Assembly: GCA_052400625.1 (NCBI GenBank)
Contig: JBQTGH010000003.1
Length of the DNA stretch: 64,000 bases
DNA from: Thermophagus sp052400625
GTDB lineage: Bacteria > Bacteroidota > Bacteroidia > Bacteroidales > Marinilabiliaceae
Reading direction: 5' to 3' (one strand)
Below the pieces are notes generated by a model, which did no database searches, was not told the origin of the DNA, and saw only the letters and a program-made list of their open reading frames with translations. This document shows positions 53,675-63,342 of this stretch, in pieces (the stretch's first letter is position 1; the number at the start of each line of letters is the position of its first letter). Both the position numbers and the translations under genes were made by a program.

Positions 53675-54108
53675 AAAACCTTGCTTCCTTTATCATTCGT
53701 ATAAAATTTACTTATGCCATTGGTCAAATGGAACTCCCATAACCAAATTTTATACTAATCTTTAAAGCTCATCTTAATTGATCACGTTCGTTTCATTTGC
53801 AATTAAGCATTATTTTAGCAAAAAATATACCTCTACAAAACTATTTAACAACAATTCACAACAAAGAATGAAATCCATATATATCCTACTTGATGCACGG
53901 TTACGACCGCTTATCACGCTACATAGAACAAACCTACATATTTAAAAGTTGCTTTTCCTTGTCAAGAAAATGAACAACAACTATCAAACTTAACTGCAGA
54001 CTTCAAATTATTAAAAAAAATCAATTATTACTTCCTCTTTTTAAGCAAAACGACATTTTTTATTACATTTGCACATCCAAATAGTCAAAACCTCTAACAT
54101 TTTTTTAT
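53675..54108. other. Divergent intergenic region with the gdhA promoter
   Basis: This stretch of 434 AT-rich bases separates the TauE/SafE gene from gdhA. On the plus strand TACATTTG at 54064-54071 is a full match to the -7 consensus, giving a leader of about 30 bases for gdhA; the -33 region (about 54036-54043, CTCTTTTT) is weak. No gene is present. Confidence 0.6.
54064..54071 (+). promoter_or_regulatory. -7 element of the gdhA promoter
   Basis: TACATTTG followed by CA matches TAnnTTTG exactly and lies 38 bases upstream of the gdhA ATG. No good -33 TTTG is seen. Confidence 0.55.
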
Positions 54109-55467
54109 ATGAACGATTCTAAAGTACTCAAGTTCGTTGAGGACTTTATGGCTAATGTTAAAGCCAAAAACCCCAACGAACCGGAGTTTCATCAAGCCGT
54201 TTACGAAGTTGTAGAAAGTCTTGCACCTTTTGTGCTGGAAAACCCCGTACTTATCAAAAACAAAATTCTTGAAAGAATGACTGAACCTGAACGCATTATC
54301 AGCTTCAGGGTCCCATGGATCGACGATCAAGGCGAAATTCAAATAAACCGGGGCTATCGAATTCAAATGAACAGCGCCATCGGACCGTATAAAGGAGGTC
54401 TTCGATTCCACCCATCGGTAAACCAAAGCATATTAAAATTCCTGGCCTTTGAACAAGTGCTGAAAAATAGCTTAACCTCTCTTCCTATGGGCGGTGGTAA
54501 AGGCGGATCCGATTTCAACCCAAAAGGAAAATCTGATCAGGAAGTGATGAAATTTTGTCAGTCTTTTGTCACTGAACTCGAACGTCATGTTGGACCAAAC
54601 ACGGATGTGCCTGCCGGAGATATTGGCGTGGGTGGTCGTGAAATAGGTTTCATTTTCGGACAATACAAACGACTGGCCAATGCCTTTCAAGGTACTTTTA
54701 CAGGTAAAGGAGCTGAATGGGGTGGAAGCCCTTTGCGCCCGGAAGCTACTGGATATGGAGCTGTCTATTTTGCACAGGAAATGCTGGCTACTAAAGGTGA
54801 AAAAATCAATGGAAAAACCGTTGCCATCAGTGGGTCAGGAAATGTAGCACAATATGCAGTGGAAAAAGTAATTCAACTGGGTGGAAAACCTGTGACATTA
54901 TCCGATTCCAATGGTTATATTTATGATCCGAATGGAATTGATCAGGAAAAACTGGAATATGTTAAACTGCTCAAAAATGCCATCCGGGGGCGAATAAGGG
55001 AATACGCAGAAAAATATCCCGATGTGGAATACCACGAAGGGGATACGCCATGGAAGGTTAAATGCGACATCGCAATTCCGGCAGCCACTCAAAATGAACT
55101 TAACGGAGAGGATGCACAAAGCCTCATCGAAAATGGGTGTATATGCGTATCGGAAGGTGCTAATATGCCATCAACCCCGGAGGCTATCGATATCTTCCAT
55201 AAAAACAAAATTCTCTTTGGACCTGGAAAAGCAGCGAATGCGGGTGGTGTGGCAGTATCCGGACTTGAAATGACGCAAAACTCCATTCGGTTGTCTTGGA
55301 CCCGGGACGAAGTGGACCAAAAACTTAAATCCATCATGAAAAATATTCATGCCAATTGTGTCAAAAATGGACAGGAAAATGGTGGGTTTGTCAATTACGT
55401 CAAAGGAGCAAACATCAGTGGATTCATCAAGGTCGCCAATGCCATGCTCGCTCAAGGTGTCGTGTAA
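54109..55467 (+). CDS. gdhA: NADP-type glutamate dehydrogenase
   Basis: The 452-residue protein is full length for the hexameric bacterial enzyme. It has MNSAIGPYKGGLRFHPSVN, the active-site stretch LPMGGGKGGSDF with the catalytic Lys, PAGDIGVGGREIGFIFGQY, and the Rossmann glycine motif SGSGNVAQYA. Lengths and motifs match the NADP-preferring GdhA form, which assimilates ammonium into 2-oxoglutarate. A bidirectional terminator follows. No nitrogen genes flank it. Confidence 0.96.
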   Translation: MNDSKVLKFVEDFMANVKAKNPNEPEFHQAVYEVVESLAPFVLENPVLIKNKILERMTEPERIISFRVPWIDDQGEIQINRGYRIQMNSAIGPYKGGLRFHPSVNQSILKFLAFEQVLKNSLTSLPMGGGKGGSDFNPKGKSDQEVMKFCQSFVTELERHVGPNTDVPAGDIGVGGREIGFIFGQYKRLANAFQGTFTGKGAEWGGSPLRPEATGYGAVYFAQEMLATKGEKINGKTVAISGSGNVAQYAVEKVIQLGGKPVTLSDSNGYIYDPNGIDQEKLEYVKLLKNAIRGRIREYAEKYPDVEYHEGDTPWKVKCDIAIPAATQNELNGEDAQSLIENGCICVSEGANMPSTPEAIDIFHKNKILFGPGKAANAGGVAVSGLEMTQNSIRLSWTRDEVDQKLKSIMKNIHANCVKNGQENGGFVNYVKGANISGFIKVANAMLAQGVV

Positions 55468-55591
55468 TTAACCTTGAAAAAACCTGCCTATACATTTAGG
55501 CATTAACATCCAACACCCCAAAGCCCAAACAGGGCACCATAATTTAATTCTTCAATCAATGACCTAACCCCAATAAAAATGTAACCGCCCC

Positions 55592-55630
55592 AAAAAAGGG
55601 CTGTCCTATTCTTTCAGGTCAGCCCTTTTT
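55592..55630. terminator. Bidirectional terminator between gdhA and the GIN-domain gene
   Basis: AAAAAGGGCTG and CAGCCCTTTTT pair, with a further CCT/AGG inside, around a short loop. A/T runs on both sides allow termination of both converging genes. Confidence 0.85.
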
Positions 55631-55708
55631 GATGTTTTATTCCATTTAATGTTTATCTCAGTCTACCTTCGATTCCGGAAGTTTAGAAATAACTCGCATA
55701 AATAAACA

Positions 55709-56422
55709 TCATTTGCCGTGTCCGGTAACATCGCCACCGCCCGACTCACTAATCTTTTTGGCTTTGGCGCCACCATAATAGTCGACATCGGCACCGCCGC
55801 TCGCCGTGGCATCTATTTCCTCTGTGGCATAAACTTCAACATCGGCACCGCCCGAAGCGGATGCTTTCACCTTTTTTGATATTAACTGACGAGCCATAAG
55901 ATCTGCGCCACCACTGGCACTGGCCTCCACATAGTCGGCTTCTCCCTCCGCCGACAAATCACCTCCCCCGCTGCAACGAAGATAAACGCTTGTTGCCTTT
56001 ACGCTGACCTCAACATCAGCTCCTCCACTGGCTGAAATCTCTAATCTATCACCGGTTATCTCCCCTATGCTTTTTAAATCAGAGCCTCCGGATGCAGAAA
56101 GTTTTCGAATTGGATCTGTGGTCACATACACTTTCACCGAACCCGTTTTAAACCAAGAAAAAACATTCCCTTCAATATAGACATTCAATCTACTTCCTTT
56201 TATTTCTGTTTTTACCTTTTCCAAAATACTGGATTCGGCCTCTACAATAATTTCAGTCGGACTTCCCTGACGAACCACCAGATCGACGCCTGACGAAACA
56301 TTTATCTCAGTAAATTCCCCATTCACAGATCGTTCTTCCCGGCTTTGGGAGTGACTTTCAATTCCGCACCCAACGAATGCAAAAATAAATATCCATAAAT
56401 AATAAAATGTAATGGTTCGCAT
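55709..56422 (-). CDS. GIN-domain (DUF2807) lipoprotein with SGGAD repeats
   Basis: The 237-residue product has a lipoprotein-like signal (IFAFVGC). Its GIN domain is a beta-helix-like fold built from repeated turns: SASGGSDL, SASGGADVEV, CSGGGDLSAEG, SASGGADLMAR, SASGGADVEVY, TASGGADVDYY and SESGGGDVTGHG. The start of the domain, FTEINVSSGVDLVVRQG, is the family hallmark. GIN-domain proteins are very common in Bacteroidota, are exported, and have no established function. A paralogue lies at 63339 onward. Confidence 0.9.
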   Translation of the reverse strand: MRTITFYYLWIFIFAFVGCGIESHSQSREERSVNGEFTEINVSSGVDLVVRQGSPTEIIVEAESSILEKVKTEIKGSRLNVYIEGNVFSWFKTGSVKVYVTTDPIRKLSASGGSDLKSIGEITGDRLEISASGGADVEVSVKATSVYLRCSGGGDLSAEGEADYVEASASGGADLMARQLISKKVKASASGGADVEVYATEEIDATASGGADVDYYGGAKAKKISESGGGDVTGHGK

Positions 56423-56827
56423 AATTATGAAGTTTTAGTTTTTATTCTGACTGTAAATAGGACGGCTCAATGAACATTTTAGTTACACCTTATTCTTTTT
56501 TCATCCGGATAAAATAAATTTATACATTTCGGTTAAAGCTGATTATATCCAACGCCCACCCCTTAATCCCATTTCTGCCTCTGCCCTTTTATACCTGTTC
56601 TAATTGCGACAATCTTCCAGACCATGGTTGCCTCATTCAAAACACGACCAGACTATAATTGAATCTATTGCTTATTTTCGGCTTCCCGAAACACCTATCA
56701 CAAGAACCATGATTGTCAACACATTATCTTCACCACCTGCACTTTTAACTTAAAATATGACAATCTATTATCCTTATCTCAAGGTTTTTTTAACAATAGT
56801 TTATATTTTCGCCTCCAAAAATTTAAA
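56423..56827. other. Intergenic region upstream of the uracil permease gene
   Basis: This stretch of 405 bases has no open frame or RNA gene that I can support. A weak -7-like TATATTTTCG lies at about 56801-56812, 20 bases before the permease start. Confidence 0.4.
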
Positions 56828-58033
56828 ATGAAGCAAGCATCAACTCTTTCTTTACCCAAGAAAATCATTATCGGCATTCAATTTTTATTTGTAGCCTTTG
56901 GCGCCACTGTTCTTGTTCCCCTCTTAGTGGGAATTAGTCCTTCCATCGCACTTTTCACAGCAGGTATTGGGACTTTTATTTTCCATTTAATCACAAAAGG
57001 AAAAGTACCGGTCTTTCTCGGAAGCAGTTTTGCTTTTATTGCTCCGATAATTGAAGCAACCCGTCTTTTTGGTTTTCAGGGTATGCTTTCAGGAATCATC
57101 GCTGTTGGATTAGTCTATTCAATCATGTCTGCAATTGTTAAATGGAGAGGACCTGCGCTCATCGATAAGGTATTTCCTTCCGTTGTGGTCGGACCGGTAA
57201 TAATGGTTATCGGACTCTCCCTCGCACCGGTCGGAGTGGACATGGCAAAAGAAAACTGGATTCTGGCGCTCGTAGCGCTGGCGACAGCCATACTGGTGGT
57301 GGTATTTGCAGGTGGAATGTTAAAGCTCATTCCCATTTTTGCCGGTATTGTGGTGGGTTACCTCGTCGCCATATTTACAGGAAACGTCGATTTCACACCC
57401 ATAGTTGATGCTTCTTGGATCTCTCTACCGCAATTTCAGGCTCCGCAATTCAGCTGGGCAGCGATTATTTATATGATCCCCGTAGCTATCGCTCCTCTTA
57501 TTGAGCATATCGGCGATATGTATGCCGTGGGGGCTGTGGCGGGACACAACTACGTCAAAGAGCCCGGACTGCATCGCACCATGCTGGGCGACGGAATCGC
57601 CACTGCCGTTGCCGGAAGCTTGGGAAGTGTTCCAAACACTACATACTCGGAAGTGACGGGAGCCATCTCTCTGACAAAAGTAACAGATCCTTTCGTCTTG
57701 AGAATTTCAGCCCTCACTGCCATTCTATTTTCCGTCTTAGGAAAAATTAGTGGCTTCCTCGAATCCATTCCCGGGGCCGTTCTGGGGGGAATTATGCTGC
57801 TCCTGTTTGGTAGCATTGCCAGCGTCGGCATCAAAACGCTTATCGATTCAAAAGCCGACCTTAATAAAACCCGTAATCAGGTCATCATTTCTGTTATCCT
57901 TACCGTTGGGATCGGTGGTGCCGTAATCCAATTTGGAAATTTCTCATTGGCTGGAATCGGACTTTCAGCCGTCACCGGCGTTATCTTAAACCTGATTTTG
58001 CCCGAAAAATCTAAGCCTGTCAGAATGAAATAA
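56828..58033 (+). CDS. uraA: Uracil-xanthine permease (NCS2, UraA-like)
   Basis: The 401-residue membrane protein has about 12-14 helices and NCS2 signatures: FVAFGATVLVPLLVGISPSI in the first helices, VFLGSSFAFIAPI, the substrate-site motif IALIEHIGD (here IAPLIEHIGDMYAVG), GDGIATAVAGSLGSVPNTTY and TEVTGAI-like YSEVTGAISLT. UraA-type members import uracil with protons. The close match at the helix-8 and helix-10 motifs favours uracil over xanthine. Confidence 0.92.
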   Translation: MKQASTLSLPKKIIIGIQFLFVAFGATVLVPLLVGISPSIALFTAGIGTFIFHLITKGKVPVFLGSSFAFIAPIIEATRLFGFQGMLSGIIAVGLVYSIMSAIVKWRGPALIDKVFPSVVVGPVIMVIGLSLAPVGVDMAKENWILALVALATAILVVVFAGGMLKLIPIFAGIVVGYLVAIFTGNVDFTPIVDASWISLPQFQAPQFSWAAIIYMIPVAIAPLIEHIGDMYAVGAVAGHNYVKEPGLHRTMLGDGIATAVAGSLGSVPNTTYSEVTGAISLTKVTDPFVLRISALTAILFSVLGKISGFLESIPGAVLGGIMLLLFGSIASVGIKTLIDSKADLNKTRNQVIISVILTVGIGGAVIQFGNFSLAGIGLSAVTGVILNLILPEKSKPVRMK

Positions 58034-58544
58034 CCATCACGGTATAAGGGTGTAACTTTTGCCCGACCTAATCGGAAAAAGTGAAAGTATATAATCTGGC
58101 CATGCAAGTTCTACCTCTCTGTTCCCATACGTCAAAGGTAAAACTTGTATGGCTTCTTTTTTACAATGGTTTTATTTGGTGCAATAATCGCCAGGCGTGT
58201 TCCATTTATTCTCTCATAAATAGGGTAACTTTCTGAACCTAAAACCAAAATTATTGTTCTATTTGTAAGTTTTGACCTTTCAAGGTTGGATCGCAGCATT
58301 GAAGCGGATTGATAACTTTATTTATAGTTCCAACTTTCGAGTTAATCTTGTTTCCGGTCAAATGGCTGGTGCGGGGGCCGGCCGGGAAATGATGCCAGGT
58401 CAGTTATGATTCTTTTCATAACAAAACCATTAAACAATGGTCTTCATTTATACAGCTACAAATCTGCAGATCTATGAGTTATTTTTTATTGGATAATTCC
58501 ACCGCAAAACTGTATTTTTGTGGTTTTATTTTTACTATAAGAGT
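58034..58544. other. Intergenic region upstream of the ligase-acyltransferase gene
   Basis: This 511-base stretch shows no gene that I can support. It carries a short GC-rich patch at about 58370-58395 that stands out from its AT-rich surroundings, and at its end the promoter for the next gene. Confidence 0.5.
58489..58520 (+). promoter_or_regulatory. Bacteroidota-type promoter of the ligase-ACP-acyltransferase gene
   Basis: TTG (58489-58491), 21 bases, TATTTTTG (58513-58520) matches the consensus. Transcription would start near 58527, so the upstream TTG codon at 58518 lies within the -7 element and cannot be the translation start. Confidence 0.75.
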
Positions 58545-61013
58545 ATGCTAAAAAATATGGGCAATAAAACGGCCATTACCTATGGTAATGAAACCATCAC
58601 CTTCAGCCGTTTGCTTAATCGTATCAGACAGTTTGCCAATTCCTATCAGGTGAATAAAGGCGCCAATGTTGGAATTTTCATGGAAAACCGTCCTGAATGG
58701 GTTGTTTCATTCTATTCTATATGGCGAAACAAAGGTGTCGCCGTACCAATTGATTATCTGGCTACCGTCAGTGAAGTAACTTATATTATCGAAGACTGTC
58801 AGCCCGAGATCATCTTCACTTCAAAAAACTACCGGAAAACACTGATTAATGCGGTTGAGTCTATAAAAAACAAACCCCTGATTATTGATGTGGATAATCC
58901 CGATTGGTTAAAAGAGGGACTGGATCAAGAATTCGACTTTCCAAAACCCGTGGTTTCAGATACCGCTGTGATCATCTACACCTCCGGTACAACAGGTAGT
59001 CCTAAAGGGGTTATGCTCACTTTTGATAACCTCCTGGCAAATATTGAAGGAGTAGCACATAAAATCAAAATCTACACACCGGAGACGCGCACCATGATGC
59101 TGTTGCCGCTGCATCATATCTTCCCTTTAATGGGAACCATGATCATCCCATTTTATATTGGCGGAAGTGTGGCCATTAGCCCATCAATGGCGTCTGAGGA
59201 TATTATCAAAACACTCCAAAACAACAAAATCACACTCCTCATTGGAGTACCTCGATTATATTCCGTTATCCGTAAAGGAATTCGAGATAAAATTGATGCG
59301 AGCTTTTTGGCTAAAAATCTTTTTAAGATTGCCGCTAAAATTAATAGCAGATCTTTCTCCAAAACCATCTTCAAAACCGTTCACAAAAAGATGGGAGGAT
59401 CCTTAAATTATCTTATTTCCGGAGGTGCTGCACTCGATCCGGAGGTGGCACTCGACTTCAAAACCCTTGGGTTTGAAGTGCTGGAAGGATATGGTATGTC
59501 TGAAGCAGCCCCCATGATCACTTTTACCAGACCTGGACGTTTTAAAAGTGGATCTCCCGGGGAAGCCCTCCCGGGAACTAAAATAGAAATCATTGATGGC
59601 GAAATCACAGCCGCTGGACGCCAAGTAATGAAAGGCTATTACAATCATCCACAGGCTACTGCGGAAGTCCTAAAAGAGGGTCGTCTTTTTACCGGCGATC
59701 TGGGCTATCTCTCCGACGACGGATTCTTATTCATTACCGGAAGAAAAAAAGAAATCATTGTTCTTTCAAATGGGAAAAATGTCAATCCCGTTGGTTTGGA
59801 ACAAAAATTAGAAGAATCTCCATTGGTACGTGAGTGTGGCGTTTTCTTCAAAGACGATATGCTCCAAGTGGTTATTGTTCCGGAAAAAAGTCAAATTGAT
59901 CACGACGACAATTCCAACATTGAAGAAATCATCCGATGGAAAGTCATTGATCCCTTTAATAAAGAGGTTTCACCCTCCAAAAAGATCATGCGCTTCTATC
60001 TGACCGATCAGGAATTGCCGCGAACCAGACTCTCCAAACTCCAAAGATTCAAGCTCGAAAGCTTTGCCCACGATAAAGAGAACCCTGAAGTTCCTACTAA
60101 ACAGCCAGAATTTGAGGAATATCAAATGATCGCGGCCTATCTCTCAAAAGAAAAAGGACGTGATGTACAACCTTACCATCACCTCGAAATGGATCTGGGA
60201 CTCGACTCTCTGGATAAAGTAGCTTTTGAAACCTACCTGGATCAAACATTCGGCGTTAAAGCCGATTCTACTGAAATGGCGAAGTTCAACAACATCCTCC
60301 AATTGGCGGAACATGTCAGACAAGTCAAAACAAAAATCAGTGAACAAAAAATTAACTGGAAAGATATTCTTAGAGAAAAAGTCCATGTGCAGTTACCTAA
60401 AACATGGATTACTGGAAGTCTTATGGTTAGACTTTCCAAATTTTTCTTCCACATCTATTTCCGGTTCAAGGCGCAAGGAATGAAAAACATCCCAGATGGC
60501 CCATGCATTATTGCGCCCAACCATCAGAGTTTTTTCGACGGTCTTCTGGTTGCTTCTTATCTCAAAACCAGTCAGCTCAAAAAAACATACTTTTATGCCA
60601 AAGAAAAGCATATTCGAAAACCTTGGATGAAATTCCTCGCCAACAGGAACAACATCATCATCATGGATCTGAACAAAGATCTCAAAACATCCATTCAGAA
60701 AATGGCGGAAGTACTCAAACGTAACAGAAACCTCATCATTTTCCCGGAAGGAACTCGTTCCATCTCTGGAAACCTGGGGCACTTTAAAAAAACGTTTGCC
60801 ATCCTTAGCCGTGAACTGAACATTCCCGTTGTGCCCGTTTCCATTCGGGGGGCACACAAAGCCCTGCCTAAAGGAAGCAAATTCCCCAAACCATTCAAGA
60901 AAATTAACATCGAATTTCTTGAACCGGTTTACCCCGAAAACGACAGTTATGAATCGCTTGCAGTCAAAGTCAAAAATAAAATTCAATATAGGATGAATGA
61001 GATGCAATACTAA
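58545..61013 (+). CDS. Fatty acyl ligase-ACP-acyltransferase fusion
   Basis: The start is ATG 58545 (MLKNMGNKTAITYG), fixed by the promoter just upstream. The 822-residue protein fuses three units. An AMP-forming acyl ligase (about 1-500) has TSGTTGSPKGVM (about 147), GYGMSEAAPM and GRKKEIIVLSNGKN. An acyl-carrier domain (about 520-590) has the phosphopantetheine Ser in LGLDSLDKV (about 552). A PlsC-type lysophospholipid acyltransferase (about 620-822) has NHQSFFDG (about 659) and FPEGTRSISG (about 733). The ligase could load a fatty acid on the fused ACP and the last domain pass it to a lysophospholipid, like E. coli Aas but in the opposite domain order and with its own ACP. The substrate is inferred. 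Confidence 0.93.
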   Translation: MLKNMGNKTAITYGNETITFSRLLNRIRQFANSYQVNKGANVGIFMENRPEWVVSFYSIWRNKGVAVPIDYLATVSEVTYIIEDCQPEIIFTSKNYRKTLINAVESIKNKPLIIDVDNPDWLKEGLDQEFDFPKPVVSDTAVIIYTSGTTGSPKGVMLTFDNLLANIEGVAHKIKIYTPETRTMMLLPLHHIFPLMGTMIIPFYIGGSVAISPSMASEDIIKTLQNNKITLLIGVPRLYSVIRKGIRDKIDASFLAKNLFKIAAKINSRSFSKTIFKTVHKKMGGSLNYLISGGAALDPEVALDFKTLGFEVLEGYGMSEAAPMITFTRPGRFKSGSPGEALPGTKIEIIDGEITAAGRQVMKGYYNHPQATAEVLKEGRLFTGDLGYLSDDGFLFITGRKKEIIVLSNGKNVNPVGLEQKLEESPLVRECGVFFKDDMLQVVIVPEKSQIDHDDNSNIEEIIRWKVIDPFNKEVSPSKKIMRFYLTDQELPRTRLSKLQRFKLESFAHDKENPEVPTKQPEFEEYQMIAAYLSKEKGRDVQPYHHLEMDLGLDSLDKVAFETYLDQTFGVKADSTEMAKFNNILQLAEHVRQVKTKISEQKINWKDILREKVHVQLPKTWITGSLMVRLSKFFFHIYFRFKAQGMKNIPDGPCIIAPNHQSFFDGLLVASYLKTSQLKKTYFYAKEKHIRKPWMKFLANRNNIIIMDLNKDLKTSIQKMAEVLKRNRNLIIFPEGTRSISGNLGHFKKTFAILSRELNIPVVPVSIRGAHKALPKGSKFPKPFKKINIEFLEPVYPENDSYESLAVKVKNKIQYRMNEMQY

Positions 61014-61265
61014 TCTTTGTGATCAGATTAAACTTGTTAACCTTCAATTCGGTGAAAGAACCTGACAACCTTGATTTCTGAGCATCGATCATAACCTGCT
61101 GGCTTGAAGTTAGGTGGCATTTCCGCCTGTTTTGAGTTTATTGAATGCATGACCATTCTCATGTTTCAATATCCTTGCCGATCTCGGTCAGCCTCCATGG
61201 ACCATCTCATCATTTGCCCGAATTTATTTTAATTAAATAAATATATTACCAAAAAATTTAGAGTT

Positions 61266-61832
61266 ATGAAGAAAGCAGCAATATTCATTGCTCCGGGATT
61301 CGAAGAAGTTGAAGCGCTCACCCCTGCCGATGTTCTTAAACGGGCTGGGGCCGATGTAGAACTCATTTCCATCACCGAAGATAAAAATGTGACAGGATCA
61401 CACGGAATAACCATCGTTTGCGACAGAGTGCTCGAAGGAAAAACAGTGGAAGAAAAAGATATCCTCATCCTGCCGGGAGGAATGCCCGGAACCAAAAACC
61501 TTCAAAACAACCACGCTTTAAAAAATCTTTTGATAGACTATAACGCCAAAAAGAAATGGATCGCCGCCATTTGTGCCGCGCCCATGATTCCGGGTGAATT
61601 GGGCTTCCTCAAAGGACGTAAAGCAACCTGCTATCCCGGCTACGAACACCACCTGAAAGAGGCGCATCACTATCCGGTGCCAGCAATCACAGATGGACAC
61701 ATCATCACCGGAAGAGGCGTCGGCGCGGCAATGGAATTCGCCATCGAAATTGCAGCCAATCTTTGGGGACCCCAAAAAGCATCTGAGCTCAGAGATAAAA
61801 TGGTGATTCCACGCCTGTCCGACCTCCAGTAA
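61266..61832 (+). CDS. DJ-1/PfpI-family protein (YajL/DJ-1 branch)
   Basis: The 188-residue protein has the DJ-1 fold with a conserved Glu in APGFEEVEALTPADVL, the nucleophile-elbow Cys103 in IAAICAAPMIPGELG, and KATCYPGYE. This is the DJ-1/YajL branch rather than the PfpI protease branch. Members act in oxidative-stress protection and in detoxifying glyoxals; which one applies is not settled. The stop is one base from the cryptochrome start, so the two are probably cotranscribed. Confidence 0.92.
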   Translation: MKKAAIFIAPGFEEVEALTPADVLKRAGADVELISITEDKNVTGSHGITIVCDRVLEGKTVEEKDILILPGGMPGTKNLQNNHALKNLLIDYNAKKKWIAAICAAPMIPGELGFLKGRKATCYPGYEHHLKEAHHYPVPAITDGHIITGRGVGAAMEFAIEIAANLWGPQKASELRDKMVIPRLSDLQ

Positions 61833-61833
61833 C

Positions 61834-63117
61834 ATGAAAAATAGGCCTGTCATATACTGGTTCCGAAAGGACCTTCGACTGCACGACAACCCTGCCCTTA
61901 ATTACGCTTTAAAACTTGGACGGCCTTTAATTCTCGTTTACATCTTTGATGACAGATGGTTTCAAAAGCATCCGATTCTGAATTTCCCAAGAACAGGTGC
62001 TCTGCGCCAAAAATTCCTGGCCGAAACAATTGCAGATCTGGAAAAAGCTATTATTGCAGCTGGAAACCGTCTGCTCATTTTCAACGGTAATACCACCTCA
62101 ATCCTGTCTGATCTCTTTAACTTTTTTAATGCCGAGAAAATCATTGCCCAGAAAGAAATCGCTTACGAAGAAACACAAATCGAAAGAAACCTTTTACGCA
62201 ACACTAAACTCGAGATGGTCTGGGGAAGCATGCTCTATCCGCCCGATCAGATTAGTTTTTCTCCCGAAAAAGCCCCTTTTTATTTCACCCAATTCAAAAA
62301 CAAAATCATTCAGGAACAGATAACTCCCCATCCAGTCCCAACGGTAAATCGTTTGGATAAGGCAGAGGTTCCTAAGCCCCCTCCTCACCTTCCCGCTTTC
62401 AATCCGGACTTATGGATAAGAAACACCCCCAATTCTAGCTTTATGGGGGGCGAAACAGAAGGGCTGAAAAGACTTCATCAATATTTCGAAGAAAACGGAC
62501 ACCTCCATTATGCCAACACCAGAAACCTTTTCGAAGGCAAAAACTTCAGCAGTTGGTTAGCACCATGGCTGGCCAACGGCGCTTTATCTCCTCGCACACT
62601 TTTCTCAAAGCTTAATATTACCGAAAAACTTTCTGATCAGGAACAGGAAAGCATATTGACCCTGAAAAATCAACTTATCTGGCGCGATTATTTCCGCTAT
62701 CTGTTTCTCAGATATGGCTCAAAACTATTTACAACCAAAGGATTAAGAAATGCTCAAACCAACATGTATAACGATTTGGATGCCTTCCTGCTATGGAAAG
62801 ATGCAAAAACCGGAGAACCCATTATTGACGCTCTGATGCGACAGCTAAGGAAAACCGGTTTTATGAGTAACAGAGGACGAATGCTGGTCAGCTTCTACCT
62901 CGCAAAAGAATTGAAGGTCAACTGGCAATGGGGGGCCGCTTGGTTCGAATCAGCGCTTATCGATTATGATGTCTATAGTAACTATGGAAACTGGGCCTAT
63001 CAAAGCGGAAGAGGGACAGACAGTAGGGTGAACCGTAGATTTAATTTAAAAACCCAAACACGTAAATTCGACAAACAGGACCTTTTTACAAAAAAATGGA
63101 ATGGAAATTTATTTTAA
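61834..63117 (+). CDS. DASH-type cryptochrome/photolyase
   Basis: The 427-residue flavoprotein begins with WFRKDLRLHDNPALNYA and has PRTGALRQKFLAET, FSSWLAPWLANGALSPRTL, LIWRDYFRYLFLRYG and the FAD-pocket run TGFMSNRGRMLVSFYLAKEL. It ends with DYDVYSNYGNWAYQ and the short C-terminus typical of the DASH group. DASH cryptochromes repair cyclobutane dimers in single-stranded DNA and may sense blue light. Coupling to a DJ-1 family gene and a flanking Cys-rich protein suggests a light or oxidative-stress cluster (inference). Confidence 0.93.
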   Translation: MKNRPVIYWFRKDLRLHDNPALNYALKLGRPLILVYIFDDRWFQKHPILNFPRTGALRQKFLAETIADLEKAIIAAGNRLLIFNGNTTSILSDLFNFFNAEKIIAQKEIAYEETQIERNLLRNTKLEMVWGSMLYPPDQISFSPEKAPFYFTQFKNKIIQEQITPHPVPTVNRLDKAEVPKPPPHLPAFNPDLWIRNTPNSSFMGGETEGLKRLHQYFEENGHLHYANTRNLFEGKNFSSWLAPWLANGALSPRTLFSKLNITEKLSDQEQESILTLKNQLIWRDYFRYLFLRYGSKLFTTKGLRNAQTNMYNDLDAFLLWKDAKTGEPIIDALMRQLRKTGFMSNRGRMLVSFYLAKELKVNWQWGAAWFESALIDYDVYSNYGNWAYQSGRGTDSRVNRRFNLKTQTRKFDKQDLFTKKWNGNLF

Positions 63118-63150
63118 ATTTGCCACGATTTCGTCCTTTAACATTGAATT

Positions 63151-63342
63151 ATGAATCAGAAAAACAACAAACGCATTAAGTGTTTCGTCTGCCAACAAAC
63201 CTTCAATAGTCAAGACTTGTCAATCAATAAGCTTACAAAAATGCCCGTGTGCATAAATTGCTGCGGATCTAAAGAAGAAAAAAAAGCTGAAAAAGAGGCC
63301 CTCGAATCACTCGCCGAAGATTTCGTCTGCGGATGCATCTAA
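63151..63342 (+). CDS. Small Cys-rich (zinc-ribbon-like) protein
   Basis: The 63-residue protein has CFVC (11-14), CINCC (34-38) and a C-terminal CGC (60-62), with an acidic-basic helix between (EEKKAEKEALESLAED). The CxxC-CxxC pairs suggest a zinc ribbon. A TAAATTTG element at 63115-63122 is 29 bases upstream and could be its own promoter, although no -33 TTG was found. Its end overlaps the converging GIN-domain gene by 4 bases. Function unknown. Confidence 0.7.
   Translation: MNQKNNKRIKCFVCQQTFNSQDLSINKLTKMPVCINCCGSKEEKKAEKEALESLAEDFVCGCI

Noticed and set aside
60393..61007. 204-codon minus-strand open frame
   Set aside because: It is antisense to the acyltransferase domain of the ligase fusion, whose motifs are intact.
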